In this document: in pieces, positions 1 to 7,148 of the stretch
Layout of the letters: each line of letters opens with the position of its first letter
How positions within the stretch are numbered: position 1 is the stretch's first letter
NCBI GenBank assembly: GCA_018333785.1
Contig: JAGXSU010000103.1
Coordinates: forward strand, 1-49,078
Direction: 5' to 3'
Origin: Methylomicrobium sp.
GTDB lineage: Bacteria > Pseudomonadota > Gammaproteobacteria > Methylococcales > Methylomonadaceae
DNA length: 49,078 bases
The notes under the pieces: model-generated
Seen by the model: only the letters and a program-made list of their open reading frames with translations
Database searches by the model: none
Told to the model about the DNA's origin: nothing
Made by a program: the position numbers and the translations under genes

Positions 1-185
1 GGACTTTGAGTAAAAAATACGGAAAATGCGCTTAACGCGGCATCTTCAACGGCATATTTCAGGTTGTTGCTGGTGGCGGTTTTTCGGCTGTCCGGCAGCG
101 TGCTAAATGCGGCGCGGGTTTTGTCAATCAATGAGCGCGCTGTAAAGGGTACCGGTTTCGTTGAGGTATAAAAGGGACTGGCCAT
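1..185 (-). CDS. Transposase, N-terminal part (runs off the left edge)
   Basis: An open frame reads leftward from an ATG at 185 to the window edge, giving about 61 residues. It includes the stretches SLIDKTRAAFSTLPDSRK and AALSAFSVFFTQS. These resemble the N-terminus of an ISNCY-type transposase that I know only from memory. No catalytic residue falls in the visible part. It starts 48 bp beyond the broken end of the IS630 gene, so it probably belongs to a second insertion sequence that disrupted the first. Intactness cannot be judged. Confidence 0.5.
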   Translation of the reverse strand, partial: MASPFYTSTKPVPFTARSLIDKTRAAFSTLPDSRKTATSNNLKYAVEDAALSAFSVFFTQS

Positions 186-232
186 AAGCTTCCGTGCAGG
201 TTACAAAAATAAACATTATACAAGCTATGGTT

Positions 233-991
233 TTAAATTGAGAATTGCTGCGCCATGACCAGATCCATAAAGCCTTGAAAGTCCTCGCGCGTTTTAGTCG
301 CCGTGGTCTGTGCCTTGATTTGTCCGGTTGCCACATTCAAAGCCGCAAATAAATTTAATGTTCCATGCCTTTTATAGGTGCTTTTACAGGCGGTAACAAT
401 GGTTTTATCTCGCGTTTCAACAAACCCTGTGGCACGCTCCAAGATTTGGATGCTGGGCTTTTCATCGACACTGATCACCAAAGCGTTCAACGGCGGATTC
501 AGGTACAAACCAATAATATTCGCCGCTTTTTCGGTGAATTCAGGATCCGTGCTAACGCACCAACTTCGTGAGCGATGCAAATAAACCCCTTCTTTTTTCA
601 AAACACGCCAAACAGCATGATGACTGGCGTTCAATACTTCCGCCAAAGTCGGACAATCCCATCGCGCCAAACCTTCCGGTGGTCTTTCTTCCAGTTTCGC
701 TAACAAGCGATCCCTAAAGGCTTTTCCATAGGTTTCAGGCTTACCTGGGCGCGGTTCATCATCGAGTCCGGCAAGCCCTTTTTCCCTAAACCGCCTTCGC
801 CATTTGCTGACACGAGGAATCGAACAGGCTAATGTCGCGGAAACCTCTTGATTTTGCTTGCCTGTTGCACACTCTAAAATAATTTGAGCACGCTCGACCA
901 GTCGACGCTCGGTACTATGGCTGCGGACTATTTTTTCAAGCTGTTGTTTTTGTTCGGTGGTCAGTGTTATTTCTATCGCTTTTCTAGGCAT
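233..991 (-). pseudogene. IS630-family transposase, C-terminally truncated
   Basis: The 252-residue product starts at ATG 991 (MPRKAIEITLTTEQKQQ). It has the helix-turn-helix half of an IS630 transposase (PRVSKWRRRFREKGLAGL), then the start of the DDE domain with the first catalytic aspartate in ISVDEKPSIQ. The frame stops after FMDLVMAQQFSI. The second aspartate and the glutamate, found in the last third of full-length members of about 340-350 residues, are missing. It is therefore almost certainly inactive. An upstream in-frame TTG would add six residues. Confidence 0.8.
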
Positions 992-1006
992 AATGCCTAG
1001 AAAAGC
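978..1006. repeat. 29-bp palindrome over the IS630 start codon
   Basis: Two perfect 14-bp arms (978-991 and 993-1006) flank one base. The transposase ATG lies inside the left arm, so the mRNA could hide its own start in a hairpin. It may alternatively be a self-regulatory or transposase-binding site. The symmetry is seen directly; the role is inference. Confidence 0.6.
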
Positions 1007-1212
1007 CAATAAACTATGTTATTTCTGCAATTAAACACTAGCTTGTAAATATCTTAAGATGTTTAATGTGCTCATATTTTTATATGGAACCCTTAATCAA
1101 ATATAGCTGGGCGATTAGGCGGGCAACAACGTTTTTTCCAAGAGACGAATAGTTGCTTACCTTTGGAAACAAATTTTTGATGTCAAAAATTCTTTTTAGA
1201 ATAGTTCATTGC

Positions 1213-1488
1213 CTATTCCAACGAACAATTTTTGCCCCTTATTCGGATGATGGTCTGCCGGCTGGTTTTGAATTCTCTCGCCAATTCTGAAATATTACTG
1301 CCCTTTGCCAATCTTTCCAAGACTGTTTCAGCCTCCCGGACGGATAATGCCGGGGGTCTGCCAAAGCGTTTACCCGCGACTTTGGCGCGCGTGATGCCTG
1401 ATTGAGTTCGCTCAATCAAAAGATCTCGCTCGAACTCGGCAACAGCCGCAATGACCTGCATGGTCATCTTTCCTGCTGGACTGGTCAA
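1213..1488 (-). pseudogene. Serine recombinase (resolvase/invertase) C-terminal remnant
   Basis: The sequence shows the linker helix of Tn3/Hin-type serine recombinases ([17 protein letters not shown]) and a C-terminal HTH DNA-binding segment ([18 protein letters not shown], then [18 protein letters not shown]). The catalytic N-terminal domain with its serine is missing. An in-frame stop lies upstream near 1530, where unrelated sequence begins. It is a relic rather than a working recombinase and fits a region of repeated element insertion. Confidence 0.75.
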
Positions 1489-1533
1489 ATCAACCCCTCC
1501 CAGAGATCGGCGCGAAACAGGTTACCGGTCGTC

Positions 1534-1908
1534 ATGCCCCAAATCCGTCATGAGGTGGATTGGTTGGCGATGTCCGAGTCGGTGCGCCAGGGAATCCAGA
1601 GCCGCAACGCAGGTTCCAATCGGCACGTTGATCGATTGGACCTGGAATTGCAGGTAAAAACCAAAACCATGGAACTCATCAAGGCCGATATTCAAATGGC
1701 CAAGCTGCAACTGGAATTGGAAAAAGTCAGGCCGACGGTGGTTTTGGATGCGTCGAAAGCCGGTAAACGGACAAAACGCTCGAAAAAAACTGCTTTATTG
1801 ATGGAGGGTGATTTATCTAAATCATCCCATCCGGTGCGTCAATTGAGGACTGCTCTCAAGTCTGGCAATGGCCGGGTGATTCAGGCTAATGAGCTCGCCC
1901 GCCATTGA
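1534..1908 (+). CDS. Hypothetical protein, 124 aa, helical
   Basis: I do not recognise this protein. From the ATG at 1534 it reads MPQIRHEVDWLAMSESVRQG, then a charged, probably coiled-coil segment (ELQVKTKTMELIKADIQMAK) and a lysine-rich stretch. The C-terminus overlaps the convergent gene at 1886-2263 by 23 bp. The frame is open further upstream, but that part is antisense to the resolvase remnant, so I chose the internal ATG. No clear ribosome-binding site is visible. Confidence 0.45.
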   Translation: MPQIRHEVDWLAMSESVRQGIQSRNAGSNRHVDRLDLELQVKTKTMELIKADIQMAKLQLELEKVRPTVVLDASKAGKRTKRSKKTALLMEGDLSKSSHPVRQLRTALKSGNGRVIQANELARH

Positions 1909-2263
1909 AAACCGACCACTGAGCACCCGTTTGGGTTTTGACGATACGGACGGGGCTTCTATTGGTCGGTTCTTCAAATTGAGTTGGCAACAGGTCTGAG
2001 GGTAACAAAGCCGCAAGATCGTGTTGGCTTTCGCGCCTGAGTTGGCGAATACGGCTTAATAGTGACCAAGCCATTTCTGGATCGTCAATATCCGTCAAGA
2101 CTTCTGCTTCGGCGGCATCCAAATCAGCCAATAATTTTTTGCAGATGGGGATAGCTTGATCGTTGCAATCCCGCAGGATCGCCATCGGTTTTTTCGTTGG
2201 CTTCGGCTCCTGAGTCTGATTAGGACGGAGGAAATCAAAAATGTGCAAAATATCGTCAAACAT
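1886..2263 (-). CDS. Hypothetical protein, 125 aa
   Basis: Unrecognised soluble protein starting MFDDILHIFDFLRPNQ. The middle is acidic and helix-prone (LLADLDAAEAEVLTDIDDPE), followed by an arginine-rich helix (RIRQLRRESQHDLAALL). A GAGAAA stretch precedes the ATG by about 8 bases. It is convergent with the 1534-1908 gene. Composition resembles accessory genes on integrative elements, but I cannot name a family. Confidence 0.5.
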   Translation of the reverse strand: MFDDILHIFDFLRPNQTQEPKPTKKPMAILRDCNDQAIPICKKLLADLDAAEAEVLTDIDDPEMAWSLLSRIRQLRRESQHDLAALLPSDLLPTQFEEPTNRSPVRIVKTQTGAQWSVFNGGRAH

Positions 2264-2368
2264 GGCTATTTCTCTACTTTTTAGTGATTTTTAGCTACAT
2301 TATACCGATTTTTGCGTAAATTCAACCCCGCTGCATAGGCCTCTTTATGGCTTTGAAAAGCGTTTTTA

Positions 2369-2544
2369 ACGCGCAGGAACCTCATCCTGCCAGAGGGTCG
2401 TTCCTGCGTTTTTTGGAGGACATGACCCTGTCATCGACATTAGAAAATGGCGATGGCCTGTAAATACAATCAATGGGGGTGTTAAATCGCCATTGATGTA
2501 GTACTCATTTTTTATCGAACCCAACGGGAATGTCAGTTTCCCGT
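2369..2544 (+). promoter_or_regulatory. Hairpin-rich leader before the 2587 gene, including a terminator-like stem
   Basis: The 323 bp between genes (2264-2586) holds no gene but three perfect stems. The first is 9 bp (2372-2380 with 2400-2408) followed by six T, which looks like a rho-independent terminator or attenuator. The second is 8 bp (2469-2476 with 2490-2497). The third is 7 bp (2524-2530 with 2538-2544). They lie on the sense strand of the gene starting at 2587 and could attenuate its transcription. Confidence 0.55.
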
Positions 2545-2586
2545 CGGGGATTCGTGATATTTCCGTTTTTCATCGAGGAAATCATC

Positions 2587-3093
2587 ATGAATTCAGAACT
2601 CTTTACACAGGATTTTGCTAATGGCCATTGCGTTCGCTATCGTCGCTTGCCATCCGGCACTTGTTACCACGCCAACACACCGGAACGGGTGATCGAAATT
2701 TTGGAACAACTGCGGCAAAACCAGCGCAGGGTGCGGTTGTTTTACGGCGACACGATAACCGGTCAAGCCTGGCATGAAGAACACGATGTCATCGGTCGCA
2801 TTGGCCGTTCGATGGGACCGATCAAAGTGCCCTTACTGATCGAGCCCGGTGAAATAGGTGGCCCTGCAATCCTGGATCACTGCCTCATTCGGATCGATAC
2901 GCCGCGTAACGTGCTGTATCAGCATGCGGCGTTTCGTGTGGGTGAGGTTAGTTTGTCTGCCGGCGAACTGAAGGGCTTGCCTTGGGAAGTGTTGATCAAT
3001 CAGGTGGTAGAGGCGCGGTTTCAGGCAAAGAATGAAGCTTGCCGGTATCGGGATTTTATCCTGGGTTATCGTTTTGCATTGCCTAAACGCTGA
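2587..3093 (+). CDS. ICE/plasmid-associated conserved hypothetical protein, 168 aa
   Basis: It starts at ATG 2587 after a good ribosome-binding site (GAGGAAATC). The pattern CYHANTPERVIEILEQLR, then HDVIGRIGRSMGPIKVPLLI and ILDHCLIRI, matches from memory a conserved protein common on conjugative elements and plasmids. Its biochemical role is unknown to me. There is no signal peptide or membrane segment. A hairpin-rich leader precedes it and a terminator follows. Its presence suggests the left part of the window belongs to an integrative or conjugative element. Confidence 0.65.
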   Translation: MNSELFTQDFANGHCVRYRRLPSGTCYHANTPERVIEILEQLRQNQRRVRLFYGDTITGQAWHEEHDVIGRIGRSMGPIKVPLLIEPGEIGGPAILDHCLIRIDTPRNVLYQHAAFRVGEVSLSAGELKGLPWEVLINQVVEARFQAKNEACRYRDFILGYRFALPKR

Positions 3094-3121
3094 TCGCCTT
3101 CTTTAATACGAGTGGCAGGAC

Positions 3122-3160
3122 AAAAAGCGTCGACATCCTCAAGGGTGCGGCGCTTTTTTT
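3122..3160 (+). terminator. Rho-independent terminator after the 2587 gene
   Basis: An 11-bp stem with one wobble pair (3122-3132 with 3149-3159) ends in a T run. It lies 29 bp after the stop codon at 3093 and separates that gene from the FlhDC-like operon. Confidence 0.75.
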
Positions 3161-3175
3161 GTGATCCTTGTCACA
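3160..3175 (+). promoter_or_regulatory. CRP-type binding site upstream of the flhDC-like operon
   Basis: The sequence TGTGA-TCCTTG-TCACA is an exact match to the TGTGA-N6-TCACA core of CRP/Vfr sites. It lies about 180 bp before the flhD-like start. CRP activates chromosomal flhDC in E. coli, so the location is suggestive. It directly abuts the T run of the preceding terminator, so part of the symmetry could be chance. Confidence 0.5.
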
Positions 3176-3251
3176 AATATTGCTGCGAGATGCCATTTTG
3201 TGCGGATTTTTTACCGACGGCTAGCCAACACCCGACAAACGCTCTCGAGGT

Positions 3252-3273
3252 AAGTGACCTGAAGCAGTCACTT
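3252..3273. promoter_or_regulatory. Inverted repeat, probable operator of the flhDC-like operon
   Basis: A perfect AAGTGAC-N8-GTCACTT repeat lies about 75 bp before the first gene of the four-gene operon. It has the size and symmetry of a dimeric repressor or activator site. The cognate protein is unknown. Confidence 0.45.
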
Positions 3274-3346
3274 TCCGTGTGAGACTTTTCCAGCTTGTCT
3301 GCCTAGCATAATGGCCAACATTAGCATTTGCAGCGGAGTTAGCCTC

Positions 3347-3628
3347 ATGTCGACTTTGGAGCAGGATCTCGCCCAACTGAATTTTGAATATCTGATGCTG
3401 GCCCGCGAAGCAGTTCGCAGTAATGCCTTGGAAGCCGCCTGGCGTTTTGGCCTGAATCAGAAACAACTGGCTGTGATGGAGACACTGACAGTGGAAAAGA
3501 TTCGGGAATTAGCAAGTAACAGTCGGGCCATCATTCGGTTATTGCCGCTACAGACCCCTCAGCATATGTCACCGGCTGTGCATAGCGCATTGTTGCTGCC
3601 CACCCATGCTAGCTCGGAGGAGGCCTAA
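3347..3628 (+). CDS. FlhD-like transcriptional activator subunit
   Basis: The 93-residue product is close to FlhD in length. The core (LAQLNFEYLMLAREAVRSNA, then FGLNQKQLAVMETLTVEKIR) follows the FlhD pattern of helices ending in an HTH-like segment. FlhD normally pairs with FlhC to activate sigma-70 promoters. The ATG at 3347 follows GGAG at good spacing; an upstream in-frame ATG at 3311 lacks one. The flhC-like gene starts on the base after the stop. No flagellar genes are nearby and an excisionase and integrase follow, so the likely role is control of the element, as for SetD of SXT or SgaD of SGI1. Confidence 0.8.
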   Translation: MSTLEQDLAQLNFEYLMLAREAVRSNALEAAWRFGLNQKQLAVMETLTVEKIRELASNSRAIIRLLPLQTPQHMSPAVHSALLLPTHASSEEA

Positions 3629-4255
3629 ATGTATCGGTTACCCACAGAAACAAAGTTGCCTGATTATTTACACACCCTGTCTATGGCTAACCAACTCGTT
3701 TTATTAGGCGTAAGGCCGCCGATTATTCAGCATCTGTGTGGCATAGGCCGCAAAGTGGCGATCCGCCTTTACAAGGAAGCCCATCACGGCTCATCTAAAT
3801 CGGGCCTGTTGCCGTACGATTCTTATTGGATTTCGCGATCCTCCCTGAACGCACTGCATGCCTCCATTTTCCTGGGTATTTTTGCTGACATCGCTCCGCT
3901 CGAATGCCAGAACCCTGTCCAGGCCACTCGGTTGTTGACTGCGTATGCGTTGTATAGCGAGGTAGTTGGGCGGGTTTTAAATCACACTAGATTAGACGTT
4001 AGCCATGATCACGGTAGGCTGCTGGATATAAACCGTGCCTGGCATCTGATTCAGCAATTTAATAGCCGTGAAAGTCGGCTATTGCCATGCGGACGCTGTC
4101 AATCCCGCCATTTAGTGCTGAATACACTGCCTAAATTTTACCAACGCTGCCCAATTTGTGAGGTTTGGGCTGAAAAAAACAGTCGCCGCCATAAGTCGGC
4201 CTATCTGGGCTGGCAACCCGCTCAAGCCATGAATGCACGGATATCGACAACTTAG
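3629..4255 (+). CDS. FlhC-like transcriptional activator subunit
   Basis: The 208-residue protein has the FlhC layout: an N-terminal helical region (LVLLGVRPPIIQHLCGIGRK) and a C-terminal zinc site. The four cysteines are at 154, 157, 174 and 177, spaced 3-17-3 exactly as in E. coli FlhC. It is preceded by GGAGGAGG and directly follows the FlhD-like gene, so the two are probably co-translated and form a complex. Genes of this type on integrative elements (setC, acaC, sgaC) switch on excision and transfer functions. That role is inferred here from the xis and int genes downstream. Confidence 0.85.
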   Translation: MYRLPTETKLPDYLHTLSMANQLVLLGVRPPIIQHLCGIGRKVAIRLYKEAHHGSSKSGLLPYDSYWISRSSLNALHASIFLGIFADIAPLECQNPVQATRLLTAYALYSEVVGRVLNHTRLDVSHDHGRLLDINRAWHLIQQFNSRESRLLPCGRCQSRHLVLNTLPKFYQRCPICEVWAEKNSRRHKSAYLGWQPAQAMNARISTT

Positions 4256-4275
4256 CCACCGACTAGGAGCTTCTT

Positions 4276-4863
4276 ATGTATGTCGTTATTAAGCACCTCA
4301 CGAAACTGAAAACACCCCAAGCCTGCCATGGCAAGCAATTAGCACAGCGGGCGCGAGAATGTTTTCTGCAAAACGAATGCCTGACGCTGGATTTTGAAAC
4401 GGTCGAAGCCATCGCCGCAGGTTTTTTTCAGGAAGCTATTTTCACGCTACTCACCGAATTCGGGGCTGACGTCCTGAAAAGCAAATTGCAGGTGGTCAAT
4501 ATGAGTCCTGCTCTTGAGGCAATCATGCAGGAGGCCTTAACCCATGTGGATGAGTATGTCGATCGATTGATGACCCGGCAACAGGAAGTGGTTGATCAAG
4601 AACTCTATGACCTCAATCTGGCTTGGCTTGTAAAGGTGCGCGCCACCGCCCGAGAAAATGCCCTACAAGCCCTGTTGATTATGGGGATTGCCGACGAAGA
4701 GTTGCGATTGGCATTGGCGAATTTGTCCATGGACGAGATGCAGATCCTGGCCCGATCAGGCTGTTTATGTTTTGCGCCACGCTTTACACCCCAATTTATT
4801 CAGGGGTTCGGGCGGCGGCGCTATGACCGGGTGGATTTGTTGCTGGCTCTCACTGCCGGATAA
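4276..4863 (+). CDS. STAS-like (DUF4325) - FlhD fusion protein
   Basis: The 195-residue protein has two parts. Residues about 20-90 look like the STAS-like DUF4325 fold (CLTLDFETVEAIAAGFFQEA, then LQVVNMSPALEAIMQEAL). Residues about 108-172 resemble FlhD (LYDLNLAWLVKVRATARENA, then GIADEELRLALANLSMDEMQ). AGGAG precedes the ATG. It lies between two FlhC-like genes and has its own partner directly downstream. STAS-like domains often serve in protein-protein or nucleotide switching, so this FlhD may be input-responsive; that is inference. I do not know of a described protein with this fusion. The FlhD-half assignment rests on pattern similarity and should be tested by profile search. Confidence 0.7.
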   Translation: MYVVIKHLTKLKTPQACHGKQLAQRARECFLQNECLTLDFETVEAIAAGFFQEAIFTLLTEFGADVLKSKLQVVNMSPALEAIMQEALTHVDEYVDRLMTRQQEVVDQELYDLNLAWLVKVRATARENALQALLIMGIADEELRLALANLSMDEMQILARSGCLCFAPRFTPQFIQGFGRRRYDRVDLLLALTAG

Positions 4864-4873
4864 AGGGGGCGTG

Positions 4874-5347
4874 ATGTTAGATAACTACATGCAACAAACA
4901 TTGGCTCTCGAGCTCATTAAGCGCAAAGCCCGTATTACTCTGATGCAGGAGGCAACCGGACTGCCGAAAAAGTGGCTGCGAAAAACCTTCCGTGAATACC
5001 ACGGATTTCCAGCGCGATCCGGTGACAATAAACAATCGATCCAAGCGCTCACTCGCACGAATAAGCAATACAAAGAGGCAACTGCCTTTGCCGTTTGTTA
5101 TAGACACGCTCAACTCATCGTTGATCAGAGTGACATTTATAAAGCCATCAATGCTTTTGATGCCCTCAAAACAATGCACCCGGCAAGTCGGCTGAGTTTT
5201 TCCGAAACCGATGTGATTATTAAAGAACTTATCGCCAACAAGATTGAACTGACGCGGTGCCCCGTTTGCAATTGCTGGAACTTGCTGCGCGCCCGTATGG
5301 ATCAGGTTGAGCGATGTGGCGTATGCAAGGCGTGTTTGAAAAACTGA
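4874..5347 (+). CDS. Second FlhC-like subunit
   Basis: The 157-residue protein is shorter than the first FlhC-like protein but ends in the same kind of zinc site: CPVC at 129-132 and CGVC at 148-151, with extra cysteines at 134 and 154. The N-terminus (LMQEATGLPKKWLRKTFREY) looks like an HTH segment. It starts 10 bp after the STAS-FlhD stop; GTG 4871 and ATG 4874 are both possible, after AAGGGGG. It is the natural partner of the STAS-FlhD fusion, giving the operon two FlhDC-type pairs. It may bind different sites from the first pair, or mix subunits with it. Confidence 0.75.
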   Translation: MLDNYMQQTLALELIKRKARITLMQEATGLPKKWLRKTFREYHGFPARSGDNKQSIQALTRTNKQYKEATAFAVCYRHAQLIVDQSDIYKAINAFDALKTMHPASRLSFSETDVIIKELIANKIELTRCPVCNCWNLLRARMDQVERCGVCKACLKN

Positions 5348-5392
5348 GAATGGGCAATCGCATGACGGTATTTCCATTATTTTTAAGTAGAC

Positions 5393-5516
5393 GTGAGGTG
5401 GTCGCCAACCGCCTCACTGATGGCATTGTAATAAAATTAAGTCCTATTTGGCTGACTATCATAGATGTTGATTACTCAAACAGGCAGCAAAAGCCATGAT
5501 GCAACAAGATATCTTG
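5393..5516. promoter_or_regulatory. Region upstream of the excisionase gene, with two inverted repeats
   Basis: The 190 bp between the second flhC-like gene and xis contains a hairpin-like repeat (GTGAGG at 5393-5398 with CCTCAC at 5412-5417) and a 12-bp palindrome CAAGATATCTTG (5505-5516). The latter lies 23 bp before the xis ATG. They are candidate sites for the FlhDC-like activators or for Xis itself. No confident promoter boxes were identified. Confidence 0.35.
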
Positions 5517-5538
5517 CATGATTGGCGGAATTTATAAA

Positions 5539-5898
5539 ATGACGAATTACTACCCACCAAGAATCCTACGACTACCGGAAGCGCAGTATTACGCTGGTAT
5601 GGGGCGGACCTTGTTTGATCGTGAAATTCGTCCCTATCTTCCCGAAATTCAAATGGGCAACCAAGGCATTGGTTTTGATCGACTTGACCTGGATCACGCT
5701 TTAGATGAATATAAAACCCGCAACGTGAGGGTTAAGGAGCAACCATCATGGCAAGAAACAAACTCCCAGGTTTGTACTGGGACAAAAAAACAGGAAAAGG
5801 TGCGGTTGACAAACGCATCGACGGGATCGGCAGAGTTCGCCACCGCTTTACAGCAAGCACGCAAGCAGAAGCAGAAACGGAATATCACAGGGCCATAG
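5539..5898 (+). CDS. AlpA/MerR-like excisionase (recombination directionality factor)
   Basis: The 119-residue protein starts at ATG 5539. Its N-terminal winged-helix-like segment (ILRLPEAQYYAGMGRTLFDR, then GIGFDRLDLDHALDEYK) follows the HTH_17/AlpA pattern seen in excisionases. The C-terminal half is basic and overlaps the integrase gene by 151 bp in another frame. That unusually long overlap could couple the ratio of Xis to Int. The same xis-before-int overlap, 91 bp long, recurs in the prophage to the right. Confidence 0.65.
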   Translation: MTNYYPPRILRLPEAQYYAGMGRTLFDREIRPYLPEIQMGNQGIGFDRLDLDHALDEYKTRNVRVKEQPSWQETNSQVCTGTKKQEKVRLTNASTGSAEFATALQQARKQKQKRNITGP

Positions 5899-6827
5899 CC
5901 CAAGCAAAAGTTGTTGCTTCGACCCCTGATCGTAAATTATTTCGTGAAGCTGCAACGAAATATTTGATGGAGGAAACTAAGTCAAGCATTGATCGGGATG
6001 CTACATGTCTTGCCAACCTTGATCCTTGGATTGGACATTTGAGGGTGGACCAAGTGCATCAAGGTAGCCTTCAGCCGTACATTGATCATCGCAAGGCGTT
6101 GGGTATCAAGAGCAAAACAGTGACTCGAGAACTGGCGGTTGTCCGAAGAATATTGACCCTGGCTTCTCGAGTGTGGCGTGACATGGATAATCAATCTTGG
6201 TTGCCGAGCGCTCCATTGTTAAGGATGCCTGATTGGAAGGATGCCGCAAAACCCTATCCGCTTTCTATTGATGAGCAACATAAGTTTTTGCATGAACTGC
6301 CTAATCATCTTGCTGAAATGGCTCTATTTGCATTGCATACTGGAGCGAGAGAAAACATTGTGGCAGAGTTGCGTTGGGAATGGGAAATTCGAATTCCAGA
6401 AATTGAATCATCAATTTTTCTGGTGCCTGGTGAATTTACCAAGAATGAAACTGCGTGCCTGATCGTGCTGAATAGTGTGGCCCAGAATGTCATCGAGAGT
6501 CGACGAGGCATGCAAAACACTCACGTATTTGGATATCGCGGCAAGCCAGTCGATCGGATGCACAATACTGCATGGAAAAAGGCTTGGGTAAGAGCAGAGT
6601 TGCCAGTCGGTTCAGATGTGCTGTCGGGACCACACAATTTGCGGCATACCTTTGCTAGGCGTTTGCGGTTGGCAGGGGTGCCATTAGAAACTCGAAAGGT
6701 ATTGATGCACCATATAGACGGTGATATTACGATTCACTATTCACCAGCAGAGGTTGAGGAACTTCTGATCGCAGTGGAGAAATTGACTAAGATAGAAGGG
6801 GTGACCATGTTGCGGTTAGCATCATGA
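5748..6827 (+). CDS. int: Tyrosine integrase of the first integrative element
   Basis: The 359-residue recombinase has a typical N-terminal arm-binding and core-binding part (MARNKLPGLYWDKKTGKGA). The catalytic domain shows the arginine in HTGARENIV, the HNLRHTFARR box, a histidine in VLMHHIDGD and the nucleophile tyrosine in IHYSPAEV. AAGGAG precedes the ATG. Its stop lies 33 bp from the tRNA-Lys fragment at 6860, the usual place for an integrase beside its own attachment site. Together with the prophage integrase it shows that two elements use the same tRNA gene. All catalytic residues appear present. Confidence 0.9.
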   Translation: MARNKLPGLYWDKKTGKGAVDKRIDGIGRVRHRFTASTQAEAETEYHRAIAQAKVVASTPDRKLFREAATKYLMEETKSSIDRDATCLANLDPWIGHLRVDQVHQGSLQPYIDHRKALGIKSKTVTRELAVVRRILTLASRVWRDMDNQSWLPSAPLLRMPDWKDAAKPYPLSIDEQHKFLHELPNHLAEMALFALHTGARENIVAELRWEWEIRIPEIESSIFLVPGEFTKNETACLIVLNSVAQNVIESRRGMQNTHVFGYRGKPVDRMHNTAWKKAWVRAELPVGSDVLSGPHNLRHTFARRLRLAGVPLETRKVLMHHIDGDITIHYSPAEVEELLIAVEKLTKIEGVTMLRLAS

Positions 6828-6859
6828 TTTACCCACTGGGTAATTTGATAAATAGCAGA

Positions 6860-6946
6860 CATAAAAAAACCAGCTAAGTTGCTGGTTTATATGGTGTTTG
6901 ATGGTGGGTCGTGTGCGATTCGAACGCACGACCATCGCATTAAAAG
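6860..6946. repeat. attL: Left attachment site of the prophage (87-bp direct repeat with tRNA-Lys 3' fragment)
   Basis: These 87 bp are identical to 48989-49075. The stretch 6902-6946 is the last 45 nt of a minus-strand tRNA-Lys, from the CTTTTAA anticodon loop to CCA. Beyond 6946 the sequence diverges and cannot form the anticodon stem, so this is a displaced fragment and not a tRNA gene. It is both the junction with the first element's integrase side and the left end of the prophage. Confidence 0.93.
6861..6888 (-). terminator. Copy of the tRNA-Lys terminator in the left repeat
   Basis: An 8-bp stem (AAACCAGC with GCTGGTTT) is followed on the minus strand by seven T. It lies just after the tRNA 3' end, so it is the tRNA's own terminator duplicated with the attachment site. 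Confidence 0.8.
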
Positions 6947-7055
6947 AAATATGCTCATGTTACAATTACTTAAATATCAATGACTTGCATGTATCGCCCT
7001 GTTATATGCTATCGCGCCGTTACTACGTTCTACAGTGCCGCAATTCTGAGGTTGT

Positions 7056-7071
7056 GACAAATTTACTACAG
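7056..7071 (+). promoter_or_regulatory. Candidate integrase arm-type site, left
   Basis: GACAAATTTACTACAG matches the stretch at 48948-48963 near the other prophage end at 15 of 16 bases and in the same orientation. A related CTACAGTGCC lies at 7030-7039. Such repeats inside both ends of a prophage are expected for arm sites of a lambda-type integrase. Confidence 0.45.
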
Positions 7072-7112
7072 GCTTTATTATCCATTTTCTTGACGCCGGG
7101 ATAATGGTTAAT

Positions 7113-7142
7113 AACCTTTTTAACCTGATGGTTAAAAAGGTT
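7113..7142 (-). terminator. Hairpin after the BrnTA operon
   Basis: A perfect 13-bp inverted repeat (7113-7125 and 7130-7142, loop TGAT) begins 6 bp after the brnA stop. Its AT-rich arms give T runs inside the stem rather than after it, so termination is likely but not certain. Confidence 0.55.
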
Positions 7143-7148
7143 GGGAGG

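Noticed and set aside
1010-1212. Possible gene between the IS630 remnant and the resolvase remnant
   Set aside because: No convincing frame; AT-rich sequence with no recognisable feature.
3347-5347. Flagellar master operon of the host
   Set aside because: No flagellar genes are present, there are two FlhC-type genes and a fusion, and the operon leads into xis and int of an integrative element.
6902-6946. Possible tRNA gene at the left repeat
   Set aside because: Only the 3' 45 nt are present and the sequence beyond the anticodon loop cannot pair, so it is a displaced fragment.
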